A stretch of 64,000 nucleotides of DNA from Pseudomonas karstica (GCF_009707515.1 NZ_WLYI01000015.1:1-64000), one strand, 5' to 3'. Shown: positions 17,738 through 28,219, counted from the first letter of the stretch. Made by a program: numbers and translations. Notes: generated by a model from the sequence alone, not told the origin.

Positions 17738-18268
17738 TCAGTTGCCCCCTTGAGCATTGGCGTGGATCTCGAAGTGCAGCATGTCGAACCATTGCCCATG
17801 CAACAGAAAACTTTTGCGTGAATGACCGTACTGGGTAAAGCCGCTGCGTTCCAGCACCCGGAGCGAGCCTGGGTTTTCCGGGCGCACCGTGGCTTCGATA
17901 CGTAACAGTCCATGCTCGGCAAAGGCCTTGTGCAAACCCAGGGCTACCGCTTGCCGGGCCAGGCCGCGGCCGGTGTACTGCGCACCCATGCGGTAGCCCA
18001 GCGACGCGCAATGGTAGGAGCGGCGCCGCACCTGGGTAAAGTTGAGTCGCCCCACCAATACGCCATTTTCGCGCACAAGGTACTGATAGGCGCGATCTTC
18101 GTTCGCCTCCTGCAAGGCGGTTTCGATGGCCCGGGTCACACCGTCGAGGCTGTAGTAAGCGTTCGGACGGGCGTTGACCCAGCTTTCGAAAAACACCCGG
18201 TTGGTCAGCTCGAACGCCAGCAACTCGGTCGCGTCTTCCCACTGTGGTGGGGTTAATGTCAGGTTCAT
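17738..18268 (-). CDS. GNAT acetyltransferase, RimJ/RimL-like
   Basis: A 176-residue GNAT of the RimJ/RimL type. It contains NEDRAYQYLVRENGVLVGRL, the acetyl-CoA motif YTGRGLARQAVALGL, and IEATVRPENPGSLRVLERSGF. Substrate unknown; relatives acetylate ribosomal proteins or small amines. I prefer the ATG at 18268 (MNLTLTPPQWED) because GAGG lies nine bases upstream; a start 13 codons earlier (18307) is possible. Its 3' end faces the MHS transporter gene. Confidence 0.8.
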   Translation of the reverse strand: MNLTLTPPQWEDATELLAFELTNRVFFESWVNARPNAYYSLDGVTRAIETALQEANEDRAYQYLVRENGVLVGRLNFTQVRRRSYHCASLGYRMGAQYTGRGLARQAVALGLHKAFAEHGLLRIEATVRPENPGSLRVLERSGFTQYGHSRKSFLLHGQWFDMLHFEIHANAQGGN

Positions 18269-18401
18269 TCCTGGAAACCTCGCGGTCGGTGCACTCGCTG
18301 TTTTCATCTCACATTAGGGCCTGTGGATTCAAGAGCAATCAGGCACGGGCCTGACGCAAAGTACTGGGTTAACTCACCAGCTTCCACACTTGACTGTTAT
18401 T

Positions 18402-19211
18402 TCAACGCCCGAGCATTTTCACCCAACGCGACGGCGGCAAACCGAAGGTACTGCGAAATTGTCGGGTCATATGGCTTTGATCGGTAAAGCCAGCCATCAG
18501 TGCCGCATCCACCAACGATTGCCCCTGGCCGAGCAAGGTGCGCACCAGGTCCAGGCGGCGCATGGTCAGGTAACGGTAAGGACTGGTGCCGAACAATAGG
18601 CGGAAATCCCGTGACAACGCCCAACGGTCGCGACCACTGTGCTCAGCCATTTCCTCCAGGGTGACAGGTCGGCCCAGAGCGCTATGGATAAATTCCCGGG
18701 CGCGCTCGGCGGCCGGGTAGTCGAAGGTTTTGCGGTTGACGCTGATGCCCGACGCATTGTTCAGGGCCTGGGCCAGATCGAACAGTGCGTCCTGTTCCTG
18801 CAGCGGATCAATCGGGCAATCCAGGCTTTGCAGCAGCACTTCGCTGGCGCGGTACAGCCACGGGTCACGGGACAAGCCGTTGTGGATAAACGGTAACGGC
18901 TTGCCGCCGAGGATCTGCTGGATCAGCGCCGGCTCCACATAAATCATCCGGTACTTGAAGCCTTCCTCGCTGCTGGCCCAGCCGTCGTGGACTTCATCGG
19001 GGTGCAGCACCATGGTCGTGCCCGGAAGGCTGTGGGTTTTGCTACCGCGATAATGAAAACTCTGCACCCCGAACAGGGTACGGCCAATGGCGTAGGTGTC
19101 GTGGCGGTGAGGGTCGAACCCGAACCCGGCAAAATATGCCTCGATGCGCTCCAGGCCACTGGCGTGGGGCGCGCGGTGCAGCCAGTCGATATTGGAAGTG
19201 GGTTTGCCCAT
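18402..19211 (-). CDS. AraC-family transcriptional regulator
   Basis: A 269-residue AraC regulator. The N-terminal cupin-like sensor domain (about 10-100) has FGFDPHRHDTYAIGRTLFG and LHPDEVHDG. The C-terminal pair of helix-turn-helix motifs (about 170-265) has TLEEMAEHSGRDRWALSRDFR and AALMAGFTDQSHMTRQFRSTFG. The domain plan is that of regulators responding to small metabolites. It may control a neighbouring gene; candidates are the GNAT gene or a distant exporter. The ATG at 19211 is chosen over a GTG five codons upstream. Confidence 0.88.
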   Translation of the reverse strand: MGKPTSNIDWLHRAPHASGLERIEAYFAGFGFDPHRHDTYAIGRTLFGVQSFHYRGSKTHSLPGTTMVLHPDEVHDGWASSEEGFKYRMIYVEPALIQQILGGKPLPFIHNGLSRDPWLYRASEVLLQSLDCPIDPLQEQDALFDLAQALNNASGISVNRKTFDYPAAERAREFIHSALGRPVTLEEMAEHSGRDRWALSRDFRLLFGTSPYRYLTMRRLDLVRTLLGQGQSLVDAALMAGFTDQSHMTRQFRSTFGLPPSRWVKMLGR

Positions 19212-19426
19212 GGTGGCTTGTCGCACGGTGAGGTGGAAACACGTTAACCCAGTCTGAAGCCACTGTCTGCCGGGGTCTTGTACGATTGTGCGCGCGCTGG
19301 GCAGACAGCTTCGCCGGGTTGATCATCGCCGGCCGTTTTTCTTATTTCATGCTGCCTCTTTAAGTCTGATGGAGCCTCGTGTTAAGTAGCGATACTTTTC
19401 AGAACACGTTCAATGCGAGGCCGATC

Positions 19427-20521
19427 ATGAGCAAGTTACGCGTGGGTATTATTTTTGGTGGGCGTTCGGCCGAACACGAGGTGTCATTGCAATCGGCGCG
19501 CAACATTGTCGATGCCCTGGACCGTTCGCGCTTCGAGCCGATCCTGATCGGTATCGACAAGGCTGGCCACTGGCATCTCAATGACACCTCGAACTTCCTG
19601 ATCAACCAGGAAAACCCGGCGCTGATCGCCCTTAACCAGTCCAACCGCGAATTGGCGGTGGTACCGGGCAAGGCGAGCCAGCAACTGGTGGAAACCTCCA
19701 GCCAGACAATGCTGGAACATGTCGACGTGATCTTCCCGATCGTCCATGGCACCTTCGGCGAAGACGGCTGCCTGCAAGGTTTGCTGCGCATGGCGGACTT
19801 GCCGTTTGTCGGCTCCGATGTACTCGGGTCGGCGGTGTGCATGGACAAGGACATCAGCAAGCGCCTGCTGCGGGATGCCGGAATCGCAGTCACGCCGTTT
19901 ATTACCCTCAACCGTGGCAACGCAGCTCGCACCTCGTTCCAGCAAGCGCAGGAGAAGCTTGGGTTGCCCATGTTCGTGAAACCGGCGAACCAAGGGTCTT
20001 CCGTAGGCGTGAGTAAAGTTGGCAACGAAGCCGATTACCACGCGGCGGTTGAGTTGGCCTTGGGCTTTGACGAAAAAGTGCTGGTGGAATCGGCGGTCAC
20101 AGGCCGGGAAATCGAATGTGCGGTACTGGGCAACGACCGACCTGTTGCCAGCGCCTGTGGTGAAATTGTGGTCTGTGACGGGTTCTATTCCTACGACAGC
20201 AAATACATCGATGGCCAGGCCGCCCAGGTGGTTGTCCCGGCCGATATCAGCGTCGAGGCCAGCGAGCGTATACGTGCCCTGGCCATTGAGGCTTTTGAAA
20301 CCCTGGGCTGTGCCGGGATGGCGCGGGTCGACGTGTTTCTTACCGCCGAGGGTGAAGTGCTGGTCAACGAGGTCAACTCACTGCCCGGGTTTACCCGTAT
20401 CAGCATGTACCCCAAGTTGTGGCAGGCTGCCGGGATGAGCTACAGCGAACTGGTCAGCCAGTTGATCGAACTGGCGCTGGAGCGGCATGCAGGGCGCAAG
20501 GGATTGAAGATCAGTCGGTGA
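19427..20521 (+). CDS. ddlA: D-alanine--D-alanine ligase
   Basis: A 364-residue ATP-grasp ligase making D-Ala-D-Ala for peptidoglycan. Visible blocks are [21 protein letters not shown] at the N-terminus, [18 protein letters not shown], the ATP-grasp [17 protein letters not shown], and the Mg site [11 protein letters not shown] near the C-terminus. The longer reading from 19379 is less likely because GAGG lies eight bases before the ATG at 19427. It is not in the mur-ddlB-ftsQ cluster, so it is probably the DdlA paralogue. It is followed by two palindromic repeats. Confidence 0.94.
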   Translation: MSKLRVGIIFGGRSAEHEVSLQSARNIVDALDRSRFEPILIGIDKAGHWHLNDTSNFLINQENPALIALNQSNRELAVVPGKASQQLVETSSQTMLEHVDVIFPIVHGTFGEDGCLQGLLRMADLPFVGSDVLGSAVCMDKDISKRLLRDAGIAVTPFITLNRGNAARTSFQQAQEKLGLPMFVKPANQGSSVGVSKVGNEADYHAAVELALGFDEKVLVESAVTGREIECAVLGNDRPVASACGEIVVCDGFYSYDSKYIDGQAAQVVVPADISVEASERIRALAIEAFETLGCAGMARVDVFLTAEGEVLVNEVNSLPGFTRISMYPKLWQAAGMSYSELVSQLIELALERHAGRKGLKISR

Positions 20522-20644
20522 TTTCAGCCAAGCGGAGTGACATAGCCCACGCAATGAAGATCAAATGTGTGAACTGGCTTGTCGGGTCGCCGCACCGCTG
20601 CGATGACCATAAGTATCTACACAACGTCTGAAAGTCAGGATTTG

Positions 20645-20755
20645 TGTAGCCGCTGTCGAGGCACGAGGCTGCGATAAGGGCCGCAGGACCTTCAGCGATC
20701 TCAAGACCCAAACGACTGCTACGCAGCCGATCGCAGGCTACGCCAGCGGCTACAG
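20645..20755. repeat. Palindromic intergenic repeat, copy B (doublet with C)
   Basis: A full ~110-bp element with TGTAGCCGCTG and CAGCGGCTACA ends. It is followed after 22 bp (GTGATCAGTGATCGACGGTCCT-like spacer) by copy C in the same orientation. Nearly the same spacer separates copies D and E at 61511-61530. Confidence 0.88.
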
Positions 20756-20777
20756 GTGATCAGTGATCGACGGTCCT

Positions 20778-20880
20778 TGTAGCCGCTGTCGAGGCACGAG
20801 GCTGCGATAAGGGCCGCAGGACCTTCAGCGATTCCAAGGCCCAAACGACTGCTGCGCAGCCGATCGCAGGCTGCGCCAGG
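20778..20880. repeat. Palindromic intergenic repeat, copy C (3' arm lost)
   Basis: Same element and orientation as copy B. The right terminal arm is missing: after CTGCGCCAG the sequence runs into GGCAACG instead of CGGCTACA. This looks like a truncated copy next to the 3' end of ggt. Confidence 0.82.
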
Positions 20881-20917
20881 GCAACGACCGAGAGGGTCAA
20901 TCGCCGCCCTGAACGGT

Positions 20918-22762
20918 TCAATCCCCCAGCGCTTCGCCTTCACGCCGTGGGTCGGCACCGCCGCTCCATGAAGCCTTGCCCTGGGCATCGCGCACGCGAA
21001 CGATAGCCTGGGCACCGCTGGTCATGTCGATCTCGCTGAGGGCATGCCCCTTGTCCTTGAGCGCTTGTTTCAACGGCGCACTGAACAGCCCTTGTTCCAG
21101 CTCGGTGGCGCCGTTGCGGCTGCCGAAGTTGGGCAGGCCGACGGCGGCTTGCGGGTCCAGGTTCCAGTCGAGCATGGCCACCAGGGATTTGCTGACGTAC
21201 TCAATGATTTGCGACCCCCCCGGTGAGCCAACCGTGGCCAGCAACTCGCCGCTCTGGCGGTCGAACACCAGCGTGGGGGCCATCGAGGAGCGTGGACGCT
21301 TGCCGGGTTCGATACGGTTAGCCACCGGTTGGCCGTTTTCCTCGGGGATGAACGAGAAGTCGGTCATCTGGTTATTGAGCAAAAACCCCTGGACCATGAC
21401 GTGAGAGCCAAAGGCTGCCTCCACGGTGGTGGTCATCGATACGGCACCGCCCTGATCGTCCACCGCCACCACTTGTGAAGTGGAAATGCGCAGCGGCGAG
21501 CGGTCCGGTGCGTAAGCCACCTGGATTCCGGCGGGCTTGCCAGGCTTGGCGGCGCCCATGCTGCGATCGCCAATCAGTGCCGCGCGGCCGGCGAGGTAAT
21601 CGGGAGCCACGAGGCCTGCGGCCGGGACTGGGACGAAATCCGAATCGGCGACGTAGAGGGCGCGGTCGGCGTAGGCCAGGCGGTCGGCTTCGGCTATCAG
21701 GTGGACGGCTTGCGGCAGCGGTTCCAGGCCCGCGGGGCTATCGGTTTTCACTGGTTTGAGTGGGGCCAGGGCCAGGCGCGGGTCCCGCGCTTCCAGGGCC
21801 TGCAAGGTGCCGAGGATTTGCGCAATGGCAATCCCGCCCGAAGACGGCGGTGGCATGCCGCAGATTTGCCAGCGCTTATAGTCGGTGCACAACGGTGTGC
21901 GCTCTTTGGCGACGTAGCCTTTGAGGTCGTTCAACGACAGGCTGCCGGCGTTGCTGTTGCCCTGGACCTTGCTGGCAATTTCCTCGGCAATCGGGCCCTG
22001 GTAAAGCGCATCCGGCCCTTCCTTGGCGATGCGTTTGAGCACGTTGGCCAGGGGCTGGTTTTTCAGCAGGGTGCCGCTGGCTTTGGGAGTCCCGTCTGCA
22101 TTGAGGAAGTAGGCGGCCATTTCCGGCGAACGGGTGATATAGCGGTCGGCGGCGATCAGGCTGTGCAGCCGTGGTGAAATCGCGAAGCCCTGTTCGGCCA
22201 GGCGAATAGCCGGCTCAAATAACGTCGCCCACGGCAGGTGCCCGGTCTTTTTGTGTGCCATCTCCAGGGCCCGCAATACGCCTGGTGTTGCAACCGAGCG
22301 TCCGCCAATCTGTGCCTCGGGGAACGACATCTGCGAACCGTCGGCTTTCAAAAACAGGCGCTCGGTGGCGCCTGCTGGTGCGGTTTCGCGACCGTCGTAG
22401 GCGTGTACCTGTTTGCCATCCCACAGCATGATGAAGGCACCGCCACCAATCCCCGAGGATTGCGGTTCCACCAGGGTCAACACTGCTTGCATGGCAATTG
22501 CCGCATCAATGGCCGAGCCGCCCTTGCGCAGGATTTCCCGCCCGGCTTCGGCCGCCAGCGGATTCGCCGCGGCGGCCATATGGCGTTCGGCGTGACGCAG
22601 GCTCATGTCGGAGCGATAGCCCGAGCCGAGCTCGGGGGCCGGTGGTAATTGAGGGGCGGTGGCGCTGTGACAGGCGGCGAGGGTGAGGGCTGCGGCTATC
22701 ACCGAGAGGGTGGCAAGCCGTTGACGGCGGGGAATCGAAAACACGCGATGAACTCCTTTCAT
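20918..22762 (-). CDS. ggt: Gamma-glutamyltransferase, lipoprotein form
   Basis: A 614-residue Ntn-hydrolase precursor that transfers or hydrolyses gamma-glutamyl groups of glutathione in the periplasm. The N-terminus is a lipoprotein signal ending LAAC (Cys31). Family blocks include AANPLAAEAGREILRKGGSAIDAAIA and EPQSSGIGGGAFIMLWDG. The autoprocessing nucleophile is most likely Thr428 in RISTSQVVAVDDQGGAVSMT, and GSPGGSQII (about 512-520) forms the oxyanion and substrate loop. The residues around Thr428 (STSQ) differ from the common TTHYS motif. It lies after a 411-bp gap and ends near repeat C. Confidence 0.92.
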   Translation of the reverse strand: MKGVHRVFSIPRRQRLATLSVIAAALTLAACHSATAPQLPPAPELGSGYRSDMSLRHAERHMAAAANPLAAEAGREILRKGGSAIDAAIAMQAVLTLVEPQSSGIGGGAFIMLWDGKQVHAYDGRETAPAGATERLFLKADGSQMSFPEAQIGGRSVATPGVLRALEMAHKKTGHLPWATLFEPAIRLAEQGFAISPRLHSLIAADRYITRSPEMAAYFLNADGTPKASGTLLKNQPLANVLKRIAKEGPDALYQGPIAEEIASKVQGNSNAGSLSLNDLKGYVAKERTPLCTDYKRWQICGMPPPSSGGIAIAQILGTLQALEARDPRLALAPLKPVKTDSPAGLEPLPQAVHLIAEADRLAYADRALYVADSDFVPVPAAGLVAPDYLAGRAALIGDRSMGAAKPGKPAGIQVAYAPDRSPLRISTSQVVAVDDQGGAVSMTTTVEAAFGSHVMVQGFLLNNQMTDFSFIPEENGQPVANRIEPGKRPRSSMAPTLVFDRQSGELLATVGSPGGSQIIEYVSKSLVAMLDWNLDPQAAVGLPNFGSRNGATELEQGLFSAPLKQALKDKGHALSEIDMTSGAQAIVRVRDAQGKASWSGGADPRREGEALGD

Positions 22763-23173
22763 GTTGAGAATGACCTGTTGTCCTTGGGGTAATGCTCTAT
22801 AGGTAAGTCGTGCCTTGCATATACAGCACGGCCTTGCCGGAAATAATCACGCCCTCGCCCTTGGGTTCGCCGCTCCTGAGCGGACAGACCGCCGCCGGGT
22901 GGCGCCTAAGGGGTGGTTGCTAAAAGCGCCGACTGGGTAGATGTCTGGTTTCACCAGGGCGTTCCGTCTGTGGTGGGGAAGGCCTGGACACTAGCAGTGG
23001 GGGAGGGTGAGCGTCAAAAAACCGAGGGGTGAGCAATAGCCAATTGCTGGCGCATGGATGGGCGCCCGCTCAATCACGAAGAGTGTGTTGGGCGGGCGCT
23101 TAGGCCTAAGTTTCGACTCTGGCAGTAATGAAATGGATGAAACTATCCGCAGTTTACGGCGGGTTCTATTTCA
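22763..23173. other. Intergenic region ggt / tcuC
   Basis: 411 bp without an intact gene. The minus strand at 22800-22919 reads as an open 40-codon tail (from CAA at 22919 to TAG at 22798-22800) containing KGEGVIISGKAVLYMQG, which may be a gene remnant. A GC-rich inverted repeat (GCGCCCGC...GCGGGCGC) sits at 23062-23099 near the tcuC stop but lacks a T run. The ggt promoter must lie within this region. Confidence 0.5.
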
Positions 23174-24475
23174 TTACACAGTTTTGAACGCCAAGGTTTT
23201 TTGCCGACGATAGAGAATGGTGGTGGCGGTAAATCCGCACAGCGCCGCGAACATCAACCAATAAGCGGGTGACGCTTTATCGCCCGTAGCCTGGACAAGC
23301 AGGGTCGAGATCGCGGGGGTAAAACCACCAAACACCGCCGTGGCCAAACTGAAGGCCAAGGAGAATCCTACGACGCGCACATTTTGTGGCATCACTTCAG
23401 TCAGTGCCGCGACCATGGCACCGTTGTAAATGCCAAAGAAGAATGAGAAGTACAGCAGGACAGTGAGCAGTCGTTCAAAACTCGCCGCCTCTGCCAGCCA
23501 GTGCATGGCGGGGTAGGCGGTGAAGATGCACAGCAAGGAGATCGCCAGCAACAGAGGCCGACGACCAATATGGTCGGAGAGCGCGCCGCCGATAGGCAAC
23601 CAAATGAAATTGCTCACGCCGACCAAGAGTGTGACCACCAGGCTGTCGGTGGTGCTCAGGTTCAGTACAGTTCTGCCAAACGTGGGTGTGTAGACCGTAA
23701 TCAGGTAGAACGTGGTGGTAGTCATGGATGCCAGCAGGCCGCCGGCTAGCACGGTGCGCCAGTTGTCGCGCATCGAGCGAAACACTTCGCGGGTAGTTGG
23801 GCGATGGTGGCGGGCAGTGAATGCTTCGGTTTCTTCCAGTGAGCGGCGAATAATGAAAATGAACGGGATAATCACGCAGCCAATGAAGAAGGGTATACGC
23901 CAGCCCCACTCGGCGATTTCAGCGGTCTGCATAGTGGCGTTGATTGTGTAGCCCAGCGCGGCCGCGACGATGATCGCAACTTGTTGGCTGGCCGATTGCC
24001 AACTGGTGTAGAAACCGGTGTGGCCAGGGGTCGAAATTTCCGCAAGATACACCGAAACACCGCCCATTTCCGCGCCAGCGGAGAAGCCCTGTAGCAGCCT
24101 GCCCAACAACACCAGAACCGGTGCCGCCACGCCAATGCTGGCATAGCCTGGCACCAAGGCGATCAATACCGTACCGGCGGCCATGATCGAAAGTGTCACG
24201 ATCAGCCCTTTGCGACGGCCCACCTTGTCGATGTACGCCCCCAGCACAATAGCCCCCAATGGACGCATCAGGAACCCTGAGCCGAATACCGCGAACGTCA
24301 TCATTAGCGAGGCAAATTCGCTGGTGGCGGGAAAGAACGTCTGGGAAATGTAGGTGGCGTAGAACCCGAACAGAAAGAAGTCGAACTGTTCGAGAAAGTT
24401 ACCGCTGGTGACCCGAAAAATGGCACCTAATTTAGACCCCTTGGCGCGGGTTGTTTCAGTTGTTGTTTTCATCAT
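23174..24475 (-). CDS. tcuC: TcuC-like tricarballylate/citrate:H+ symporter (MHS family)
   Basis: A 433-residue twelve-helix MFS protein of the citrate/tricarballylate symporter group. It starts near [29 protein letters not shown], has the loop [20 protein letters not shown] (about 72-92) and [20 protein letters not shown]. It is the last gene of a minus-strand tcuR-tcuA-tcuB-tcuC array, matching Salmonella, where TcuC imports tricarballylate. The ATG at 24475 (MMKTTTETT) is preferred to a TTG six codons upstream. The gap to tcuB is about 47 bp, so the gene should be part of the operon. Confidence 0.88.
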   Translation of the reverse strand: MMKTTTETTRAKGSKLGAIFRVTSGNFLEQFDFFLFGFYATYISQTFFPATSEFASLMMTFAVFGSGFLMRPLGAIVLGAYIDKVGRRKGLIVTLSIMAAGTVLIALVPGYASIGVAAPVLVLLGRLLQGFSAGAEMGGVSVYLAEISTPGHTGFYTSWQSASQQVAIIVAAALGYTINATMQTAEIAEWGWRIPFFIGCVIIPFIFIIRRSLEETEAFTARHHRPTTREVFRSMRDNWRTVLAGGLLASMTTTTFYLITVYTPTFGRTVLNLSTTDSLVVTLLVGVSNFIWLPIGGALSDHIGRRPLLLAISLLCIFTAYPAMHWLAEAASFERLLTVLLYFSFFFGIYNGAMVAALTEVMPQNVRVVGFSLAFSLATAVFGGFTPAISTLLVQATGDKASPAYWLMFAALCGFTATTILYRRQKTLAFKTV

Positions 24476-24522
24476 GGCTACCGTAATGCTCAATATTGTT
24501 TTTGGAATGAGTGCTTAAACCG

Positions 24523-25680
24523 TCAGTCGCTGCCGGCATTAATCGGATTGGGTTGGCGTTTCTCGATGGCGTGTTTGAGTAGTGCTGCGCTGCGAAAGAT
24601 TCCGTGGGCGAATTTGCTGTAGGGCATGGTCAGGAAAAACGCCATGACCAGGCCGAGATGGATAGCCAGCAATAAACCCAAGGCGGTGGTTTCACGGAAC
24701 GCCAGCAGCACCAGGCCGCTCGCGCTGACCAAAAACAGCAACGCGATGAAGCCGCGATCCATGGGTTTTTGCTTCTCGTCGCCGTGGGCAGGATTGCGAC
24801 GCAGGTTCAGCCACAGCAGGCCTGCTGGGCCGATCAACAGACCAATGCCGCCGGTGATACCTAACATCACCGGCAAGCTAAAGATTGGGTAAGGGGCCGA
24901 CCAATTCAGCAGATAGTGAAAAAGCGTAGCGACACCGGTCGCCGCGAAACACAGCATGAAACCGTAGAAGGTCAGATGGTGGAAGCGCCGTCTCCACAAG
25001 GTGAATTTATCATCGGAGTTGTTGCAGCCCTCGCCATGTCCGCCGTCCAGGTATTTGAGTTTCGCGATGTTGGCCGTAGCCTCCAATGCCGCGGACGTTT
25101 TTAATGGCAAAGGTGCAGCAACCGGTGAGACGTTGCGCCAGAAGCGCCGCACACCCATCGTCAGCGCGAGTATCGCGAAGCCGAATACTGCGCCGAACAT
25201 CAGCGCCAGGGTGTTATGCGGGAAGATCTTGTAGAAATTCCCCCCGGGAATGGCCGTGAACAGGTTGCCCATGACCATCAGGGTGAGGCATAGAAACAAT
25301 GCCAGGCCCGCACCAGAAGCCAGCGCCAGGGTCAGGCCATTGCGCTGGTACAACTTGCCCATCACCTGTGGCCAAGCGTATTCGGCGTAGGTATCCAGGC
25401 GTACTTTGGCCATGGCTTTCGGTACATTGATCTCGAATTCGTGGGGGGCGGCGTACTGACAGGCGTGCAAACAAGCACCGCAGTTATGGCAAAGGTTCGC
25501 CAGGTAATGGATGTCGGCTTGAGCGAACTCCAGGCGCCGGGTCATTGCCGGAAATACCGCGCAAAAGCCTTCGCAATAGCGGCAGGAATTGCAGATGGTC
25601 ATCTGCCGTTGGACTTCACTTTCGTCAAGATTCAAGACCGGGATTAACCCGCTTGGCGTCTTGGGATCAAACAGTTGCAT
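24523..25680 (-). CDS. tcuB: TcuB, iron-sulfur/membrane electron-transfer protein
   Basis: A 385-residue TcuB/CitB-type protein that reoxidises TcuA during tricarballylate oxidation. The N-terminal half has two iron-sulfur clusters ([11 protein letters not shown] at about 29-39 and [11 protein letters not shown] at about 63-73). The C-terminal half has about six membrane helices with His residues suited to haem. I chose the ATG at 25680 ([11 protein letters not shown]), which lies 14 bp inside tcuA and implies coupling; the frame upstream to 25779 overlaps tcuA and is not family-like. Confidence 0.9.
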   Translation of the reverse strand: MQLFDPKTPSGLIPVLNLDESEVQRQMTICNSCRYCEGFCAVFPAMTRRLEFAQADIHYLANLCHNCGACLHACQYAAPHEFEINVPKAMAKVRLDTYAEYAWPQVMGKLYQRNGLTLALASGAGLALFLCLTLMVMGNLFTAIPGGNFYKIFPHNTLALMFGAVFGFAILALTMGVRRFWRNVSPVAAPLPLKTSAALEATANIAKLKYLDGGHGEGCNNSDDKFTLWRRRFHHLTFYGFMLCFAATGVATLFHYLLNWSAPYPIFSLPVMLGITGGIGLLIGPAGLLWLNLRRNPAHGDEKQKPMDRGFIALLFLVSASGLVLLAFRETTALGLLLAIHLGLVMAFFLTMPYSKFAHGIFRSAALLKHAIEKRQPNPINAGSD

Positions 25681-27121
25681 GTCGAGATTCCGTGTTAGCA
25701 GGTGAAATGCCAAAGCCGACCGAAGCGGCCGCCTGTACTCCGGCGATGCGCCCGAAAGCGGTACCGATAGCCATGCCAATCCCCGCGGTATAACCCTTGC
25801 CCAAGACGTTGCCGGCCATCATTTCTCCTGCTACGAACAGGTTGGGGCTCGCTTTGCCATTGAAATGCACGGCAGCGGTTTCGTCGGTAGCGAGGCCGAG
25901 GTAGGTGAATGTGACACCCGGTTTAAGCGGATAGGCATAGAAAGGCGGCTTCACTAATGGTCGCGCCCAATGGGTCTTGGCCGGCGTTAGCCCTTGGGTA
26001 TGGCAATCGTCCAACGCGGTATGGTCGAAAGTGCCGACCCGGCAGGCGTTGTTGTAGTCCTCGATGGTCTTGACGAATTGCGCCTGCGGAAGCTTCAACT
26101 GGCGGGCCAGATCTTGCAGGGTATTGGCGGCAGTGCCGGGGAAAACGGGTGGCATGAAGCGGCCAATTGCTTGCTGATCGATAATCGAATAGGCCTGCTG
26201 GCCAGGTTGCCCGGCCACCAGGCGCCCCCAGATCGCATAACGCTTGGGCCAGAAGTCTTCGCCTTCGTCGTAGAAGCGTTCGCCGTCGCGATTGACGACT
26301 ACACCCAACGACACGCAGTCGATACGGGTGCAAATGCCGCCGTCGTACAGCGGTGCGCGAGCATCAATCGCGACCATGTGCGCTTGTGTCGGGTCACCGG
26401 TCACATCAGCACCAAGATCGAGCATGCGCCGCAGCAAAATGCCGGTATTGAAGCGTGTGCCACGGATCAGGAAATTGTCGGATGGCCATTCACCGCGCTC
26501 GTTCTGGCCCCAGGCTTCGCGGAGCCATTCACGGTTGGATTCAAAGCCACCGGCCGCTAGCACGCAGGCTCGGGCTTCAATGCGTTCTGCAGCCACATGC
26601 TGGCCATCGACCTCTCGCTCGCCAATGTGGGCGGCGACGAATTTGCCATCGTCCAACTCGATGTCGGTGACTTGAGTGTTGTAGCGGACTTTCACGCCTA
26701 GACGTTCTGCACTGCGAAAATACGCATTGACCAGCGCTTTGCCGCCCCCCATGAAAAATGCATTGGTACGCGCCACATGCAGGGCGCCGGACAGCGGAGG
26801 TTGGAAATGCACGCCGTGTGAGCGCATCCAGTCGCGGCAAGAAGACGATGCGCGGATGGCGATACGGGCTAGTTTCTCGTCGGTTATGCCTCCGGTGACC
26901 TTCAGCAGGTCTTGCCAGTATTCTTCTTCCGGGTAGGCATCAATCAGCACGTCCTGCGGTTCGTCGTGCATGCAACGCAGGTTGCGGGTGTGTTGCGAGT
27001 TACCGCCGCGCCAGGCTTTTGGTGAGGCTTCCAGCAGCATTACGCTGGCGCCGGCCTCACGCGCCATCAGCGCGGCGCACAAGGCAGCATTGCCACCACC
27101 TATAATTAGTACATCGATCAT
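25667..27121 (-). CDS. tcuA: TcuA, FAD-dependent tricarballylate dehydrogenase
   Basis: A 484-residue flavoprotein converting tricarballylate to cis-aconitate. The N-terminal FAD fold is [34 protein letters not shown]. The active-site region typical of the fumarate reductase/TcuA group contains [11 protein letters not shown] and [14 protein letters not shown], and the C-terminal [22 protein letters not shown] closes the FAD site. The ATG at 27121 has an ideal Shine-Dalgarno (GGAGGAG). It overlaps tcuB. The 165-bp gap to tcuR upstream presumably carries the operator. Confidence 0.93.
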   Translation of the reverse strand: MIDVLIIGGGNAALCAALMAREAGASVMLLEASPKAWRGGNSQHTRNLRCMHDEPQDVLIDAYPEEEYWQDLLKVTGGITDEKLARIAIRASSSCRDWMRSHGVHFQPPLSGALHVARTNAFFMGGGKALVNAYFRSAERLGVKVRYNTQVTDIELDDGKFVAAHIGEREVDGQHVAAERIEARACVLAAGGFESNREWLREAWGQNERGEWPSDNFLIRGTRFNTGILLRRMLDLGADVTGDPTQAHMVAIDARAPLYDGGICTRIDCVSLGVVVNRDGERFYDEGEDFWPKRYAIWGRLVAGQPGQQAYSIIDQQAIGRFMPPVFPGTAANTLQDLARQLKLPQAQFVKTIEDYNNACRVGTFDHTALDDCHTQGLTPAKTHWARPLVKPPFYAYPLKPGVTFTYLGLATDETAAVHFNGKASPNLFVAGEMMAGNVLGKGYTAGIGMAIGTAFGRIAGVQAAASVGFGISPANTESRHATV

Positions 27122-27286
27122 TGTCGCTCCTCCATCGTAAGACGGCAGAAACAAGAGGTTCCTTACGATGATCGAACAGTAGGGGACACGGCGAAACGCC
27201 GAAAGGCGGCTTTTGACATGGGGTGTTTAGTTATTTTAAAGGGCTGGCGATCGGTGATCAGCCGATCGGAGGGGTTGCAGCGATGC

Positions 27287-28219
27287 CTAGGACGTTGCGC
27301 CTTCGATCCAGGTTGCTCCTGGCCAATGCTGATCGATGACCAATTGTCGTGCGACTTCGGTGATGACCAGGCGCGTGGCCAAGACAGCCGAGGACAACTC
27401 GTCGTCGGCCAGTGTCACCAGCACATTCCGTCGCCCAACATGTGGATCGGCAATTCTAATCAGTGACAGTTGTGACTCAACCAGGGCGGCGGCGGCACCG
27501 GGCTGTATGGTCGCCGCGTGGCCAGCCCGAACTGCATTCATCAGTACGGCGAGGCCGTCAACTTCCATGATGATGTTAGGCACTAGCCCTACGCGTTCGA
27601 ACGCGCTCATTAAGGCCGAGCGTAAACCATGTTGAGCGCTGGGCATCACCAAAGGCAGCTCGCCAAGGTCCACAAGCTGAACGCTGTCACCACGAGGCGC
27701 TTGAGGCAGGTGAGGGGGCGCTATCACAAACAGTTTTTCGTTCAGCAACGGCCTCACACTCCAGCGTTTCCCGCCGTCGAGTTGGAATAGAATGGCCAAA
27801 TCGATCTGCCGCGAATTAAGTTGTGCAGCCAAGTGCCCGGAAAGCATCTCCACCAGATGCAATTGAATGTCCGGATAGCGCTCACGCATGGCGTTAATCA
27901 ACGGCAGGGCGAGCACCGTCGCTGTAGTCGGTGCCAAGCCAACGGTCACGTAGCCACTCATTCGTCCGCGATGCGCGGCCATGATGGCGTTTTCCGCCTG
28001 GCGTAACGTCAGTTGGGCATGGTGCAAAAATGCAAACCCCGAGCTAGTGGGTGTTACGCCCGTGGTAGTTCGATTGAGGAGTCGGGTCGAGAGCTCATTT
28101 TCCAGCTTGGAGATTTGCTGGCTCAGAGCAGACACGCCGACGTCCAGTTCGAGTGCAGCACGACCAAGACTGCCGTGCTCGACAATTTTTACGAAATAGC
28201 GGAGTTGCCTTAATTCCAA
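27287..28219 (-). CDS. tcuR: TcuR-like LysR-family regulator
   Basis: A 310-residue LysR regulator. The N-terminal winged helix is MELRQLRYFVKIVEHGSLGRAALELDVGVSALSQQISKLE, followed by a linker helix and a ligand-binding domain. It lies immediately upstream of tcuA on the same strand, the Salmonella arrangement, where TcuR activates tcuABC in the presence of tricarballylate. The 165-bp gap after it includes the dyad CGATCGG-TGATCA-GCCGATCG-like at 27248-27268, a possible binding site or hairpin. Confidence 0.85.
   Translation of the reverse strand: MELRQLRYFVKIVEHGSLGRAALELDVGVSALSQQISKLENELSTRLLNRTTTGVTPTSSGFAFLHHAQLTLRQAENAIMAAHRGRMSGYVTVGLAPTTATVLALPLINAMRERYPDIQLHLVEMLSGHLAAQLNSRQIDLAILFQLDGGKRWSVRPLLNEKLFVIAPPHLPQAPRGDSVQLVDLGELPLVMPSAQHGLRSALMSAFERVGLVPNIIMEVDGLAVLMNAVRAGHAATIQPGAAAALVESQLSLIRIADPHVGRRNVLVTLADDELSSAVLATRLVITEVARQLVIDQHWPGATWIEGATS

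Larger units (their letters stand above)
20522..20917. other. Intergenic region ddlA / ggt filled by repeats
   Basis: 396 bp between the convergent ends of ddlA and ggt. Most is taken by repeat copies B and C; the first ~120 bp shows nothing recognisable. Short open frames here are translations of the repeat. Confidence 0.7.

Noticed and set aside
20719..21015. Open frame containing AIDPLGRCPGAACDRLRSS
   Set aside because: Mostly a translation of palindromic repeat C; the same pattern arises at 61369-61590 from copies D and E.
23062..23099. GC-rich inverted repeat as a terminator of tcuC
   Set aside because: The stem is imperfect beyond eight pairs and no T run follows, so I did not list it as a terminator.
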